Below, piece by piece: positions 13,501 through 22,178 of a stretch of 64,000 bases of DNA. A program made the position numbers and the translations under genes. Within the stretch, counting starts at the first letter, position 1. Every line of letters begins with the position of its first letter. Source of the DNA: Centroberyx gerrardi (Eukaryota; Chordata; Actinopteri; Beryciformes; Berycidae); NCBI RefSeq assembly GCF_048128805.1, contig NC_136003.1, positions 28,710,565 through 28,774,564 of the forward strand, in the 5' to 3' direction. The notes beneath the pieces were generated by a model that did no database searches, was not told the origin of the DNA, and saw only the letters and a list, made by a program, of their open reading frames with translations.

Positions 13501-15653
13501 CCAGTGAGTGCATCCCGTTTGCGGAGGAGGGCAACCTGACTATTAAACAGAGGCCCAAGGTGGGAGGGCCGCCCAGGGCCGAGGCTGTGGTCGAGCCTCC
13601 GGACAAGCAGGCGGCCAAGAACCTGGAGGTGCCAGAGTTCAACCTAAAAGAATCGGACACAGTGAAGCGCAGACACAAACCCAAAGACAAAGAGCAGGGG
13701 GGCGGCTCCCCCACCAGGGAGGGAACCGAGTCGGAGTCGGGCAGCAGCCGGCCTCCGTCCCAGAGCCAGGAGGAGGTCAGTCTGAGGATCAGCGAGGCCG
13801 GCCTGGAGCGGCTGGACACTCCTGCTTCAGGATCCCCCGTGAAACCTCCTGTCTCCCCGAAACCTCCCGCCACCGCCCCCAAACCTGTCCGCCACAGCCT
13901 GCTGGCAGCACAGGGTAAGATATACACATCTGTAGTTAAAGCTGCACTGTGCAAGGTTTTTAGGTCAAAACACACCCGTCACATCAGCCTGAATCATGAA
14001 ATGGGGCTGCAACAGAGAACAGCGTCCCATTCCATCTAACTGAGATGCTGTAGATTTGCCCAATTGGCCCAAATTCAATTCTGCTGTCAGTCCGGTCACT
14101 GGCAGGAAATCTTCTCCACACAATTGAAACTCCAAAATCTAAAAGTGTCTCCTAAACAGCAGTTTGGGCCTGGCTTCTCCTCCTCCACCCCAACACACAC
14201 CAAGAAGATAACGATTAGTTTACAGATGTCACCTTAAATTCATTTTCTTTCTCAAAATTCAAAGAGTTACCAATATATAAATGCAATATTCTGCATTTCA
14301 ACTTGTTTTTTACCGGTCTCCAGCAGCAGCGGCAGCAGCCTCGTCCCCAGGTGTGACTGTCAGCGTGGTGCAGAGCGTGGCCTTCGGCTCGCCGCCCACC
14401 CCCACCCACGCTCCCCCGCCGCCGGCCCCTCAGAGCCACCCGCCGGCGGCAGCGAAGCCCCAGGTGTGCGTGGTCGGCCCGGGCCTCGGCCCCGAGGCCT
14501 CCGCCGGGCCCGTGGTGGTGCAGCAGAGGCTGGATCAGACCAGCACGTCGCTGGAAGCCGCTCTGAAGGCCGTGGAGAGGAAGCTCACCCTGGAGGACGG
14601 CTCCGACGGGTAAGAGATCAGTCTGGATTCAGATCTGCTGTGTTTCACATGTACTGTATGTACTGATGCAGCTAGAAAGGAACTCACTCTGCGTGTTTGG
14701 TATGTATGTTATCTACACTGGTAAACTGAACATATATGATCAAGTGAATAGTTCTTACAGTGCTTGTCTACATGCCGACACACTTTCTCTACATGTGTAT
14801 GGCCTTCTGAAGAGCTGCTAATGTGAACACAACACACATTTCAGATGGGTATATAAACTGTAAAGTCAAATTTATTTTCTTCACATTCACTTATATTCTT
14901 ATTTGTTATACATTGCATATATCTTAATATTTTTAGAATTTTTCCACTTACTTCACATGGCATACATCAGTTCATTTTTTTGTACTTTTAATTCATACAT
15001 TTCCACTTGATATGCCCTGGTGTTGATGCCCCATTTTCAGTTGCATTATGTTTAAATACCCCGCTCCATTTTTCTATATTCTTACCTATATTCTATTTTT
15101 CTTTGCTATCCTATTATTACTGTTTACTGCTGCTACAACCCAGTTTTCCCCTCAAACTTTCATTAAAGTTTCATCTCATCTTGTTTCTCTCTGCTACATC
15201 GCTTTTCGGGAATTATAACACAGTAATTATCAGAGTTAACAGAGTTATCTTTCACATTAGTATTAAGATTCTAAACTATAAAACATGTATTAGATAAAAG
15301 AAAAGTTGAGGCCTTTCTACAGTACATTACATTACGTCATTTAGCAGAGACTTCTGTCCAAAGTGACTTACAATAAGTGCATTTTGTCAACAGTAGTCAA
15401 ACCAACTGTATATCACAGTCTTTATCAGCCTTCAGAGTTTGTTTTTGTTTGTTGTTAATTAAGAGTAGAAGGGAAGAAGATAGATACACGACAATAGTTA
15501 CAATACCTTTCTAGGTATTAAATCCCAAATTTTTCTTTTTGCCTTTTTCTCCCCAGCGGAGCGAACACAGTGAAGTCTGCAGGGACCATTCTGGACGACA
15601 TCGGCAACATGTTTGATGACCTAGCGGACCAGTTGGACGCCATGTTGGACTGA
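666..15653 (+). CDS. caskin2: Caskin-2 scaffold protein, 3' part (13 exons, 5' end outside window)
   Basis: Caskins are neuronal multidomain scaffolds with ankyrin repeats, an SH3 domain, two SAM domains and a long proline-rich tail; the tandem SAM domains are known to polymerise. Thirteen exons (666-760, 3511-3628, 6078-6251, 6768-6842, 8601-8737, 9226-9289, 9492-9589, 10423-10533, 11382-11483, 11600-11738, 12196-13914, 14324-14609, 15557-15653) join in frame to 1070 residues plus stop. In order they encode SH3 ([20 protein letters not shown] ... [20 protein letters not shown]), a Ser/Gly-rich linker ([14 protein letters not shown]), SAM1 ([13 protein letters not shown]), SAM2 ([16 protein letters not shown]), a disordered region with [27 protein letters not shown] and ESDTVKRR, and the terminal helix [20 protein letters not shown]. 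The SH3, linker and NLTIKQRPK segments match human CASKIN2 better than CASKIN1. The ankyrin repeats are off the left edge. Confidence 0.93.
1200..1785. mobile_element. CGATAT-family MITE copy, interrupted
   Basis: Matches in order the copy at 17348-17770 (shared words include ACCATTTTCATGCCA, AGTATTCAGTGTTTCCT, GGTGGAAAAGCCTCTGAAAC and AAACTCTCCACTGA). A 188-base retroposon splits it at 1292-1479. The outer ends are decayed. Confidence 0.6.
1292..1479 (-). mobile_element. Retroposon fragment nested in a MITE
   Basis: Flanked by direct repeats GAAGTATT at 1284-1291 and 1480-1487, which look like a target-site duplication. Begins with TTA-rich sequence, read here as a 3' tail on the minus strand, followed by GGATCCCCATTAGCTGACGC, a type of tail that recurs in fish genomes. 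The exact LINE or SINE family is not identified. Confidence 0.55.
2370..2525. repeat. Dispersed repeat, GGTTCCCAC family
   Basis: Shares ATGGGTCATTTTACAGGAATACA-like sequence and a terminal GGAACCCT with the stretch at 5398-5624. The two are diverged copies of one interspersed repeat. Confidence 0.5.
3511..3628 (+). CDS. caskin2: caskin2 exon: SH3 domain, second half
   Basis: Acceptor CCCCACAG at 3503-3510, donor GTCAGT at 3629, ends phase 1. Encodes [20 protein letters not shown] then [19 protein letters not shown], containing the SH3 tryptophan and the FFPPS strand. [15 protein letters not shown] is the CASKIN2-type sequence. Confidence 0.95.
4490..4520. repeat. CA dinucleotide microsatellite
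   Basis: Uninterrupted CA repeat followed by TATATGTACATA. Ordinary intronic microsatellite. Confidence 0.85.
5398..5624. repeat. Dispersed repeat, GGTTCCCAC family
   Basis: Second copy of the repeat at 2370-2525, with ATGAATGGGTCACTTTACAG near the start and GGTGGGAACCCTGCC at the end (the usual GGCAGGGTTCCCACC terminus read in reverse). Confidence 0.5.
5988..6051. repeat. CTC trinucleotide microsatellite
   Basis: About 64 bases of CTC repeat shortly before the acceptor of the exon at 6078. It is pyrimidine-only and may feed the branch and polypyrimidine region. Confidence 0.9.
6078..6251 (+). CDS. caskin2: caskin2 exon: linker after SH3
   Basis: Acceptor CCTGTAG ends at 6077, donor GTACGG at 6252; phase 1 in and out. 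Encodes [20 protein letters not shown] and a Ser/Pro-rich tail to ANGLSTNT. Phase fits both flanking exons. Confidence 0.85.
6768..6842 (+). CDS. caskin2: caskin2 exon with EDIWVLR motif
   Basis: Donor GTAAGA at 6843 is clear and leaves phase 1. It encodes [13 protein letters not shown], resembling the EEIWVLRKPF segment after the SH3 of human CASKIN1. The start is less certain: acceptors at 6741, 6750 and 6768 all keep the required phase. I chose 6768 (CTGATAG before it), adding [12 protein letters not shown]. My remembered human CASKIN2 lacks this motif. Confidence 0.6.
6843..8600. other. caskin2 intron with Harbinger fossil
   Basis: Contains a poly-C run near 6909-6918, a broken PIF/Harbinger-like transposase (7593-7830), C-rich tracts at 8085-8135 and 8263-8297, and a G homopolymer at 8454-8471. 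No host exon seen. Confidence 0.6.
7593..7830 (+). pseudogene. Broken PIF/Harbinger-like transposase N-terminus
   Basis: ATG at 7593 opens [19 protein letters not shown]. After one frameshift near 7665 the next frame reads [20 protein letters not shown] then [15 protein letters not shown]. The WVH..L..R...G-type segment followed by L.QEL.LE.E.FK.YF is the N-terminal signature of Harbinger/HARBI1-like transposases. The DDE core is absent, so this is a dead fragment. Confidence 0.55.
8601..8737 (+). CDS. caskin2: caskin2 exon: Ser/Gly linker
   Basis: Acceptor CCGTCCAG, donor GTACTG at 8738; phase 1 in, phase 0 out. Encodes [20 protein letters not shown] then SGQSTESNN; this serine/glycine string is nearly the same in human CASKIN2 and is the strongest paralogue marker here. 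Confidence 0.95.
8755..8935. mobile_element. CGATAT-family MITE fragment
   Basis: Contains TCGATATTGACCTTTTATTA twice in diverged form, then AGTGTCGTCCTCTGATATGATG, words shared with the copies at 17348 and 56965. Ends are not clear. Confidence 0.45.
9226..9289 (+). CDS. caskin2: caskin2 exon: linker
   Basis: Acceptor CTGTGCAG, donor GTACTT at 9290, phase 0 in and phase 1 out. Encodes [20 protein letters not shown]. No fold expected; called from splice sites and phase. Confidence 0.75.
9492..9589 (+). CDS. caskin2: caskin2 exon: linker before SAM1
   Basis: Acceptor TTGGTAG, donor GTAAGG at 9590. Encodes [20 protein letters not shown] then [13 protein letters not shown]. The [10 protein letters not shown] end resembles the VRPEQLLEGK just before SAM1 in human CASKIN2. 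Confidence 0.92.
9638..10002. mobile_element. Tc1/mariner-type MITE
   Basis: Starts CAGTACCAGTCAAACAGTC and ends AAACTTTTGACTGGTACTG, near-perfect terminal inverted repeats. TA dinucleotides lie at both flanks (9636-9637, 10003-10004), as expected of Tc1/mariner integration. About 365 bases with no transposase frame, so non-autonomous. Confidence 0.85.
10423..10533 (+). CDS. caskin2: caskin2 exon: SAM1, first half
   Basis: Acceptor TTGAAG, phase 0 in and out (37 codons), donor at 10534. Encodes [20 protein letters not shown] then [17 protein letters not shown], the first helices of SAM1. Confidence 0.95.
10534..11381. other. caskin2 intron with LINE-tail-like repeat
   Basis: Includes AAGGCAAGGCAAACTTTATT at about 10972-11075, a widespread fish repeat resembling a LINE 3' tail, and a short GAAA run at 11106-11120. 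No exon seen. Confidence 0.55.
11382..11483 (+). CDS. caskin2: caskin2 exon: SAM1, second half
   Basis: Acceptor CTGCTGCAG, donor GTGAGA at 11484, phase 0 in and out. Encodes [20 protein letters not shown] then [25 protein letters not shown] is a hallmark of caskin SAM1. Confidence 0.95.
11600..11738 (+). CDS. caskin2: caskin2 exon: SAM2
   Basis: Acceptor CTCTCACAG, donor GTACGG at 11739, ends phase 1. Encodes [20 protein letters not shown] then [20 protein letters not shown] and IGITKL, most of SAM2. Confidence 0.96.
11833..12159. mobile_element. MITE with GATGCACCGATAT termini
   Basis: Begins AGGGATGCACCGATATG and ends CCGATATATCAGTGCATCA. The reverse complement of the end (TGATGCACTGATATATCGG) matches the start, giving terminal inverted repeats. 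Related by its CGATAT core to several other copies in the window. Confidence 0.65.
12174..12193. repeat. C homopolymer at splice acceptor
   Basis: About 20 cytosines end in AG at 12194-12195, forming the entire polypyrimidine tract of the largest caskin2 exon. Confidence 0.85.
12196..13914 (+). CDS. caskin2: caskin2 large exon: SAM2 end and proline-rich region
   Basis: 1719 bases, phase 1 in and out, donor GTAAGA at 13915. Starts [20 protein letters not shown] (SAM2 last helix). It then carries the caskin motif [45 protein letters not shown], a poly-proline SH3 ligand ([17 protein letters not shown]), [12 protein letters not shown] and [10 protein letters not shown]. Codon use is strongly G/C-ending. 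Downstream of SAM2 the chain is predicted disordered. Confidence 0.96.
13915..14323. other. caskin2 intron with TTAA-type repeat start
   Basis: From about 13935 the sequence TTAAAGCTGCACTGTGCAAG resembles the start of a common fish MITE type (TTAAAG.TGCA...). Its other end is not evident. No exon seen. Confidence 0.4.
14324..14609 (+). CDS. caskin2: caskin2 exon: Ala/Pro-rich segment
   Basis: Acceptor CTCCAG, donor GTAAGA at 14610, phase 1 in and phase 2 out. Encodes an alanine run, [20 protein letters not shown], and then [20 protein letters not shown], matching the QQRLEQTSSSLAAALRAAE segment of human CASKIN2. Confidence 0.95.
14610..15556. other. caskin2 last intron
   Basis: AT-rich. A SINE/LINE-tail-like stretch lies at 15325-15395 (TTACATTACGTCATTTAGCA ... 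AAAGTGACTTACAATAAGTG), a very common fish interspersed motif. No exon seen. Confidence 0.6.
15557..15653 (+). CDS. caskin2: caskin2 last coding exon
   Basis: Acceptor TTCTCCCCAG, phase 2 in, stop TGA at 15651-15653. Encodes [20 protein letters not shown] then [11 protein letters not shown], the conserved C-terminal helix of both caskins. Confidence 0.97.
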
Positions 15654-17347
15654 AGCCTCTCTTAATTCCTAATTCCCCGCAAAAAAAAACCAAAACAAAA
15701 CCAGCCCATCCACCCTCACCTCAGGAAGTAAAACGACAGACAGAGACAGACGGAGGGGTGCTGGAGCGACCTCCCCCTCTGACCTGGACGGTGCAGACAG
15801 GTGCGTTGGTCAGCTGAAGGAGGGACCTGACACAACAGAATGAATCGACCCGCTCTGCGTTAGGATTTTTTTGCCACTGCCGTCTCGTTCCCTCTCTCCC
15901 TGAACACCAGCACTTAACCCTGCTCCACTGTGCTTCTTCTTCTTCTTCTTCTTCTTCTTCAAAAACAGGGTCTTTTACTGGACGTTTCCAACACAAGTGA
16001 CACTACAGGGCGATCAAACACTACGATGTCGTCGGATCTATCTCCGATAACCCGAGTCGGCCCGTGACTCGACCTTTTTAAAGCATCTTCCTCCGAGATT
16101 TTATTCCTTCCTCATGTCGTTGTGCCTTCGTTCCACGTCTCGACTTGTCAAACATGAACCAGGTAGACTAAAAAAAAAACAAAAAAAAAAAACAGCGGTT
16201 CATTACCAGCCCACTGTGAGGAACCATTCCTTGGCAGATTATTATTATTATACACTAATATTGTACTATGAAGCTCTATCTGTCTCTCTTTTGACATATT
16301 CACTATGTCTGACCATTTCAAATTTTACCTTTGTAATATTTTCCATATTGAAAAAAAAAACAAAAGATCCATTTTATACCAAGTGATGTCGACCATCTTC
16401 TGTCTGTGTCTTCCACACGGCTCGGTGCCAGTATGTTTGTGCTCTTAAAAAAAAAAATGATACATACTTTTATACATGAACATTTATAACCTCTGGGTTT
16501 ATGAAGCTATGTAAAACATGTAAAAGTGCTCAATGATATTGTTTATACAAAGGGAAGAACACCTTCGCTTTACAAAGCATGTTGTCATTTAACACTGTCT
16601 ATATGGAGTTAGTAGTTGTTTGTACAGTGGAAGATGGCATGCCAGATGTCAGTAATATACATACTATTTTTTTGGAAAAGTATTCATTTTAATTTAGTCA
16701 GACTAGTATTTAAATTAGAGTTATCTAAATATGTATATTGTATACTAGAGGTATATACAGGAGCGGATATTCAACCAAAGTTCTTTGTACAGTTTTTTCT
16801 CCTCAGATATTTTCAAAACATTTTTCCACAAATATTTCCTTAAAAAAGAAAATGCAGAATCCTGAGTCGTCATCTTTTCTCGTTATTGTAAGATGAATGA
16901 AAATGTTTCTGAAATGTTATTTTACCTGGATATGAACTGTAAGAGGTTTCTGTTTCCGTGTCCGGCCTGCGTTGTATGGATGTAGTTTCCATATTTGGCA
17001 TGCAATCGCTGTAATGCGTCAAGCAAAGAGAATGGTGTCAGTGCTGTATTTTTAGTCTCTCCTATGGACGTTTTTCATTTTGTAATCTTGACTATTAACC
17101 CTGATGTGTTTGGTTTGTCCTGTGAATGTGTGAGTGGGATTCTCTGCCTTGGATTTCCTTTCTCTGTGAAGCTCAGGAAAATCCCGCCTCCAAACACCGA
17201 GCGGCCGGTCGGCCTCCGCTTCGGCCGACTCCTTCATCCTCTTCGCTGTGACTGAAGGTGTTTGTCCAAGCTGAAGCAGACTGACAGCCAGGCTGAATTT
17301 GCCTATATGTAGTGACACCTTGGAGACTGAATGATGATGTGTGGATC

Positions 17348-17770
17348 AGGGTTTGACCGATATGGGTCTTTGAAGGCCGATATTCATATTTTGTGCCAAT
17401 ATTCCAGATGTTTTGACCATTTTCATGCCAAAAAATCCCAAGTATTCAGTGTTTCCTGCCAGAGTTTTATTCTTTTCAGGGTGGAAAAGCCTCTGAAACG
17501 GCATTTAGACCATCATGGGACACTAAAACTCTCCACTGATAAGAATAGTAATACAACATATGTTAATTGTGTGGCATACAGTCAAAATGTCGCATTAGAA
17601 TCAGTTCAGGTTAAGGTCTTCCTAAAGACAACCAGTGTTGTATTGATCAATTCAACAGTAAATATCTAATCAATCAAACTGCATCATATCAGAGATGGAC
17701 AACAGTGACTGGCTGATATCTGATTTTTAACAAAAGCCCAATATCGGCCCCATATATCGGTTTAACCCTA
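17348..17770. mobile_element. CGATAT-family MITE, most complete copy
   Basis: Starts AGGGTTTGACCGATATGGG and ends CCATATATCGGTTTAACCCT. Those are inverted repeats of each other with a few changes. About 420 bases, no coding frame. Partial copies lie in caskin2, sh2b1 and atxn2l introns. Confidence 0.7.
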
Positions 17771-17771
17771 C

Positions 17772-17774
<3 letters not shown>

Positions 17775-17806
<32 letters not shown>
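17775..17806. repeat. TG dinucleotide microsatellite
   Basis: Uninterrupted TG repeat directly after the MITE end. Confidence 0.85.
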
Positions 17807-17807
<1 letters not shown>

Positions 17808-19147
17808 ATCCCCTGTCCTCGTCAGCTGTATCATTTGTTTACAGTTAACCATTAAATATTTGCCCTCTGACCCTGCTGACTCCTCCTGTCCAATAACAGT
17901 TTGTTCTTTCACAGTCATGGTGATATTTATCAGGACCCATAATGCAGCTACAAGCCGCAGTTCTGGGGCTGAACCCAGATCAGCTGGGAGGTCTTATGTC
18001 CTAAAGGTCCCTAACACCCAGTGTCTCCTGATGAAGTGTCCCAGAGCAACACACTGGACACACACAGCATACACACTCTTTAAAAGTCAACAGATAAACA
18101 CCTCAACAATATTTGACAGAATATTGCAATTGCGATTTAAACTGTGATTCATATCATCACAAGTGAACACCTTGTTTATAAATCCAGTTTGGACGGCCCT
18201 CTCTCTTAAGCAATTAATTGCAGCCTCTGCTTTATTTACTTTTTCGATTAATTGTTCAGTTCTACTGTAGAGCAATAATAGCTAAAGATTATAGCTGCTA
18301 GCAGCAATATGGTGGCCAGGAACAGCTTAGCCTTTGGTCATCATTACTTGTATTATTGTTGCTATAGTTGTTCTGGTTGTGTTTTGATCTACTTTTTTGT
18401 TTTGGGCCTATTTCTTTTCTAATTTATCCAGTTCATTATTATATTTCATCATTATCACAAGCTTTGCTTTCCCTTACATATTTTCTTGTTATTTGAAGAT
18501 TCATGAATTAATTGTATGTTTTTATCTTCTTGTTTTTTACCTTTCTTGAATGGTTAAATCTGAGGGTTAAACTTTCCCTTCACAGTAATTGTATATTTTA
18601 GTTCCAGTGTAAAACTAAAAACACAAAAATAGTTATCGTAAACTGTTTTTGTTGGACCATCATCTAAAATTTATAAAATACAAAGACCAAACAAAAGTAT
18701 TTTCCTTGAGCTAAAATAATGTCTGGAGACCAGAGAAATACATAAGTAATAAATACATAAGTAATGAATAAATACCACGAACAACCAAATCATTGAGCTG
18801 CTGTGAAGCTACAGATGAACACAGATCAATAACAGCCTCTGGATGAATACAGTGAAACAATGAATCACCATAGAAACACAGTGGAGAAATAAAGGTTTCT
18901 GTCTGGATCTCTCCAGGTTTTGCTCCACGACTCCAGATGGATCTGGAACATTGCTGTTACGTCATCAGACCGTGAGCAATACTGCTCGCGCCTCTCATTG
19001 GCCAGTAATGTGTGAATCAGCTGCGTCATTTAGTCAGAGTTAATACCGGAAATAAGACGGTTCTGCTTTCAAAATAAAATGTGTTAATGTTACTCAATTT
19101 ACTTATAGTACATCTTCGTCAGTAAGGGTTTTATTTTGAAAGTAACA

Positions 19148-19156
19148 ACCGGAAGT
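19148..19156 (+). promoter_or_regulatory. ETS-like site in hsp70 promoter (left)
   Basis: ACCGGAAGT, a good ETS core, about 40 bases upstream of the heat-shock element. A second GGAA core (TACCGGAAAT) lies about 100 bases further upstream. Also present in the right copy. Confidence 0.35.
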
Positions 19157-19193
19157 TATAGCTTTTATTCAGGCTGGCTTGACAGTGGTGTGC

Positions 19194-19234
19194 GAAGCGT
19201 CTAGAAGCAGCCAGAAACCGTCCAGAGGTATAAA
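19194..19234 (+). promoter_or_regulatory. Heat-shock element and TATA box of left hsp70
   Basis: GAA at 19194, inverted GTC at 19199, GAA at 19204 and GAA at 19214 keep the 5-base phase of HSF1 binding units. TATAAA follows at 19229-19234. The short HSE-TATA spacing is typical of heat-inducible hsp70 promoters. Transcription should start near 19259. Confidence 0.75.
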
Positions 19235-19353
19235 GCAGCTCGTCAGAGAGCAAAGGCAGCAAGTCGACCAGATCCCACAGCGCAGAGGATCAAGAGGAGA
19301 AGAAGAAAACAAACCCTCTTCCTTTACAGGACAGACACTTCTAACAGAGCAGA

Positions 19354-19732
19354 GTAAGTACAGGCTTCATTTGATTTGGGATCTTTTCTTTAGTGGGATG
19401 ATAGACTATGTTTGGAAGTTAATACTTTAATTTTAAGTTTCATATTTGGTAAATACATCATAGTGTATGGCCATAAATTAAGCACAGAATTTGGATGAGA
19501 ATATTTAAAAAAAAGTAACGTTAGCCTAATCATGCACATGAGAAGTATAATAGTGTGTTTTGTGGCTAGTTGTGATTAAAATAAACAATATTTAAACTAA
19601 CCCTATAATGTTAAATAATACTGTAGCCTGTGAAATGTATACTGTGAGTAGGTGTTCATGTGTTGTAGCATGGTAATGTCATTTTTAGTTCCTTTAATCC
19701 TGTTGCTAAAATGTTCTTCCATGTTTTCACAG
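19354..19732 (+). other. 5'UTR intron of left hsp70
   Basis: Donor GTAAGTA at 19354, acceptor TTTTCACAG ending 19732, 379 bases, wholly before the start codon. The right copy's intron is 357 bases. Their upstream parts differ clearly, while the last about 138 bases are the same. Confidence 0.85.
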
Positions 19733-19750
19733 GCAGCCGTCTCCAGCAAG

Positions 19751-21670
19751 ATGTGTGCAGCTAAAGGTGTAGCGATTGGCATCGACCTGGGCACCACCTA
19801 CTCCTGTGTGGGGGTTTTCCAGCACGGAAAAGTAGAGATCATCGCCAACGACCAGGGCAACAGGACCACCCCCAGCTATGTGGCCTTCACAGACACCGAG
19901 AGACTCATTGGAGACGCGGCCAAGAACCAGGTGGCCATGAACCCCAGCAACACTGTGTTTGACGCCAAGCGACTGATCGGAAGAAAGTTTGATGATGCGG
20001 TGGTGCAGGCAGACATGAAGCACTGGCCCTTTAAGGTGGTCGGAGACGAAGGGAAGCCCAGAATTCAAGTGGACTACAAAGGGGAGGAGAAATCCTTCAA
20101 CCCTGAGGAGATTTCCTCCATGGTCCTGGTGAAGATGAAAGAGATTGCTGAGGCCTACCTGGGCCAGAAAGTGTCCAAGGCGGTCATCACGGTCCCGGCT
20201 TACTTCAACGACTCCCAGCGGCAGGCGACTAAGGACGCAGGCGTCATCGCAGGACTGAACGTACTGAGGATCATCAACGAGCCCACAGCAGCCGCCATCG
20301 CCTACGGTCTGGACAAAGGCAAGTCGGGAGAACGTAACGTCCTGATCTTCGACCTGGGAGGGGGAACCTTCGACGTGTCCGTCCTGACGATCGAGGACGG
20401 CATCTTCGAGGTGAAAGCCACGGCTGGAGACACTCACCTGGGCGGAGAGGACTTTGACAACCGCTTGGTCAACCACTTTGTGGAGGAGTTCAAGAGGAAA
20501 CACAAGAAGGACATCAGCCACAACAAGAGAGCCTTGAGGAGGCTGCGCACAGCGTGTGAGAGGGCCAAGAGAACGCTGTCCTCCAGCTCCCAGGCCAGCA
20601 TCGAGATCGACTCTCTGTTCGAGGGCACCGACTTCTACACCTCCATCACCAGGGCTCGCTTTGAGGAGATGTGCTCCGACCTGTTCAGGGGAACATTAGA
20701 GCCGGTGGAGAAATCCCTGAGGGACGCCAAAATGGACAAGGCCCAGATCCACGACGTCGTCCTGGTGGGAGGCTCCACCCGAATCCCCAAAATCCAGAAG
20801 CTCCTGCAGGATTTCTTCAACGGCAGGGAGCTGAACAAGAGCATCAACCCGGACGAGGCGGTGGCTTACGGCGCCGCCGTCCAGGCCGCCATTCTCACGG
20901 GCGAAACCTCGGGCAACCTTCAGGACCTGCTGCTGCTGGACGTGGCTCCTCTGTCCCTGGGTATCGAGACAGCCGGAGGAGTCATGACACCCCTGATTAA
21001 ACGCAACACCACCATCCCCACCAAACAAACCCAGACCTTCAGCACTTACTCCGACAACCAGCCCGGGGTCCTCATCCAGGTCTACGAAGGGGAACGAGCC
21101 ATGACCAAGGACAACAACCTGCTGGGCAAGTTCGAGCTGTCGGGAATCCCACCTGCTCCGAGAGGGGTTCCTCAGATCGAGGTCACCTTCGACGTCGACG
21201 CCAACGGCATTCTGAACGTGTCCGCGGCGGACAAAAGCACCGGCAAAGAGAACAAGATCACCATCACCAACGACAAGGGCCGACTCAGCAAAGAAGAGAT
21301 AGAGAGGATGGTGCAGGACGCTGACAAATACAAAGCTGAGGATGAGCTTCAGAGGGAGAGGATCGCCGCCAAGAACTCCCTGGAGTCGTACGCCTTCAAC
21401 ATGAAGAGCAGCGTGCAGGATGACAGCATGAAGGGCAAAATTAGCGAGGAGGACCAGAGGAAGGTGGTGGAGAAGTGCGACCAGGCCGTCGCCTGGCTGG
21501 AGAACAACCAGCTGGCCGATAAAGAGGAGTACCGACACCAGCAGAAAGAGCTGGAGAAGGTGTGTAACCCCGTCATCAGCAAGTTGTACCAGGGAGGAAC
21601 GCCTGCAGGCGGCTGCAGGGAGCAGGCGGGACCCGGCTGCCACGGCCCGACCGTCGAGGAAGTCGACTAA
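19751..21670 (+). CDS. hsp70: Heat shock protein 70 (cytosolic, inducible type), left copy
   Basis: ATP-dependent chaperone that binds and refolds unfolded proteins with J-proteins and nucleotide exchange factors. 639 residues, the usual length. I start at 19751 ([19 protein letters not shown]) because this follows a 5'UTR splice acceptor; an in-frame ATG at 19652 lies in the intron. ATPase domain about 1-383 with [20 protein letters not shown] and [13 protein letters not shown]; substrate domain about 395-510; helical lid to about 610; C-terminal EEVD binds TPR co-chaperones and marks a cytosolic protein. The tail has cysteines at about 622 and 630. No coding introns, as in inducible hsp70s. 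The protein is identical to the copy at 30384-32303. Confidence 0.98.
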   Translation: MCAAKGVAIGIDLGTTYSCVGVFQHGKVEIIANDQGNRTTPSYVAFTDTERLIGDAAKNQVAMNPSNTVFDAKRLIGRKFDDAVVQADMKHWPFKVVGDEGKPRIQVDYKGEEKSFNPEEISSMVLVKMKEIAEAYLGQKVSKAVITVPAYFNDSQRQATKDAGVIAGLNVLRIINEPTAAAIAYGLDKGKSGERNVLIFDLGGGTFDVSVLTIEDGIFEVKATAGDTHLGGEDFDNRLVNHFVEEFKRKHKKDISHNKRALRRLRTACERAKRTLSSSSQASIEIDSLFEGTDFYTSITRARFEEMCSDLFRGTLEPVEKSLRDAKMDKAQIHDVVLVGGSTRIPKIQKLLQDFFNGRELNKSINPDEAVAYGAAVQAAILTGETSGNLQDLLLLDVAPLSLGIETAGGVMTPLIKRNTTIPTKQTQTFSTYSDNQPGVLIQVYEGERAMTKDNNLLGKFELSGIPPAPRGVPQIEVTFDVDANGILNVSAADKSTGKENKITITNDKGRLSKEEIERMVQDADKYKAEDELQRERIAAKNSLESYAFNMKSSVQDDSMKGKISEEDQRKVVEKCDQAVAWLENNQLADKEEYRHQQKELEKVCNPVISKLYQGGTPAGGCREQAGPGCHGPTVEEVD

Positions 21671-21857
21671 AGAGACTTCAGACTCTGACACTGATCACTA
21701 TGATCACTACAGTGGCTTCAAACTCACCTTTACCTTCATGACTCCTGTTTCTCACTTTTATCCTTACTGTATTTGTGATGTATAAGTTGTAAACAATCTG
21801 AATATTTAGAGAACTGACTGTTGCAAATATTTTTATTCATGCATTGCTGGGCATTGC

Positions 21858-21863
21858 AATAAA
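21858..21863 (+). terminator. Polyadenylation signal of left hsp70
   Basis: AATAAA 188 bases after the stop codon, followed by TTTTTGTGG-type sequence. The right copy has the mirror signal at 30191-30196. Confidence 0.8.
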
Positions 21864-21911
21864 ATTGACTATGAAATAGAATTTTTGTGGTCGTTTCAAT
21901 TTCATCTATAT

Positions 21912-22178
21912 CAGTGGTTCTCAAACTTTTTCACGTCAAGGACCCCTAAACTGACACAAATTAGACCATGGACCCCCATCTGATAAGTTTTTTGCTTTTA
22001 GATGTTTTATTACAGAAAGTATATGAAACCCATGACCAAAATAGTCCTTCATTCTGTCATTGTGTCACTTATGGATGGAATTATAGTGAAAATAAATTAT
22101 TCCCCTTTTTGCTGGGGACCCCCTGGAACCCCCTCAAGGACCCCTGGGGGTCCCCGGACCCCACTTTGAGAACCACTG
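21912..22178. mobile_element. hAT-type MITE in left arm only
   Basis: Ends CAGTGGTTCTCAAAC and GTTTGAGAACCACTG-like (CTTTGAGAACCACTG) are inverted repeats. Flanked by perfect 8-base duplications ATCTATAT at 21904-21911 and 22179-22186, the hAT hallmark. 267 bases, no transposase. The matching place in the right arm (near 30147) is empty. Confidence 0.93.

Larger units (their letters stand above)
15654..18736. other. caskin2 3'UTR and intergenic region
   Basis: The first 1-2 kb is probably 3'UTR: it has a CTT repeat at about 15944-15960, A-rich runs and no repeat match, though I cannot point to a confident polyadenylation signal. Beyond it are a CGATAT MITE (17348-17770), a TG microsatellite (17776-17806) and unremarkable AT-rich sequence up to the left hsp70 arm. 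Confidence 0.5.

Noticed and set aside
666-15653. Naming the first gene caskin1
   Set aside because: The SH3 ([15 protein letters not shown]), GDRNSVGS linker and [12 protein letters not shown] match CASKIN2; only the EDIWVLR exon recalls CASKIN1.
19652-19750. Upstream in-frame ATG extending hsp70 to 672 residues
   Set aside because: It lies within the 5'UTR intron, before the acceptor at 19731-19732. Family proteins start at the ATG 19751.
19727-21691. Long open frames (264 and 331 codons) antisense to hsp70, and their mirror images at 30363-32327
   Set aside because: Well-known by-product of G/C-ending codons in hsp70 genes. No own start context, domains or splice support.
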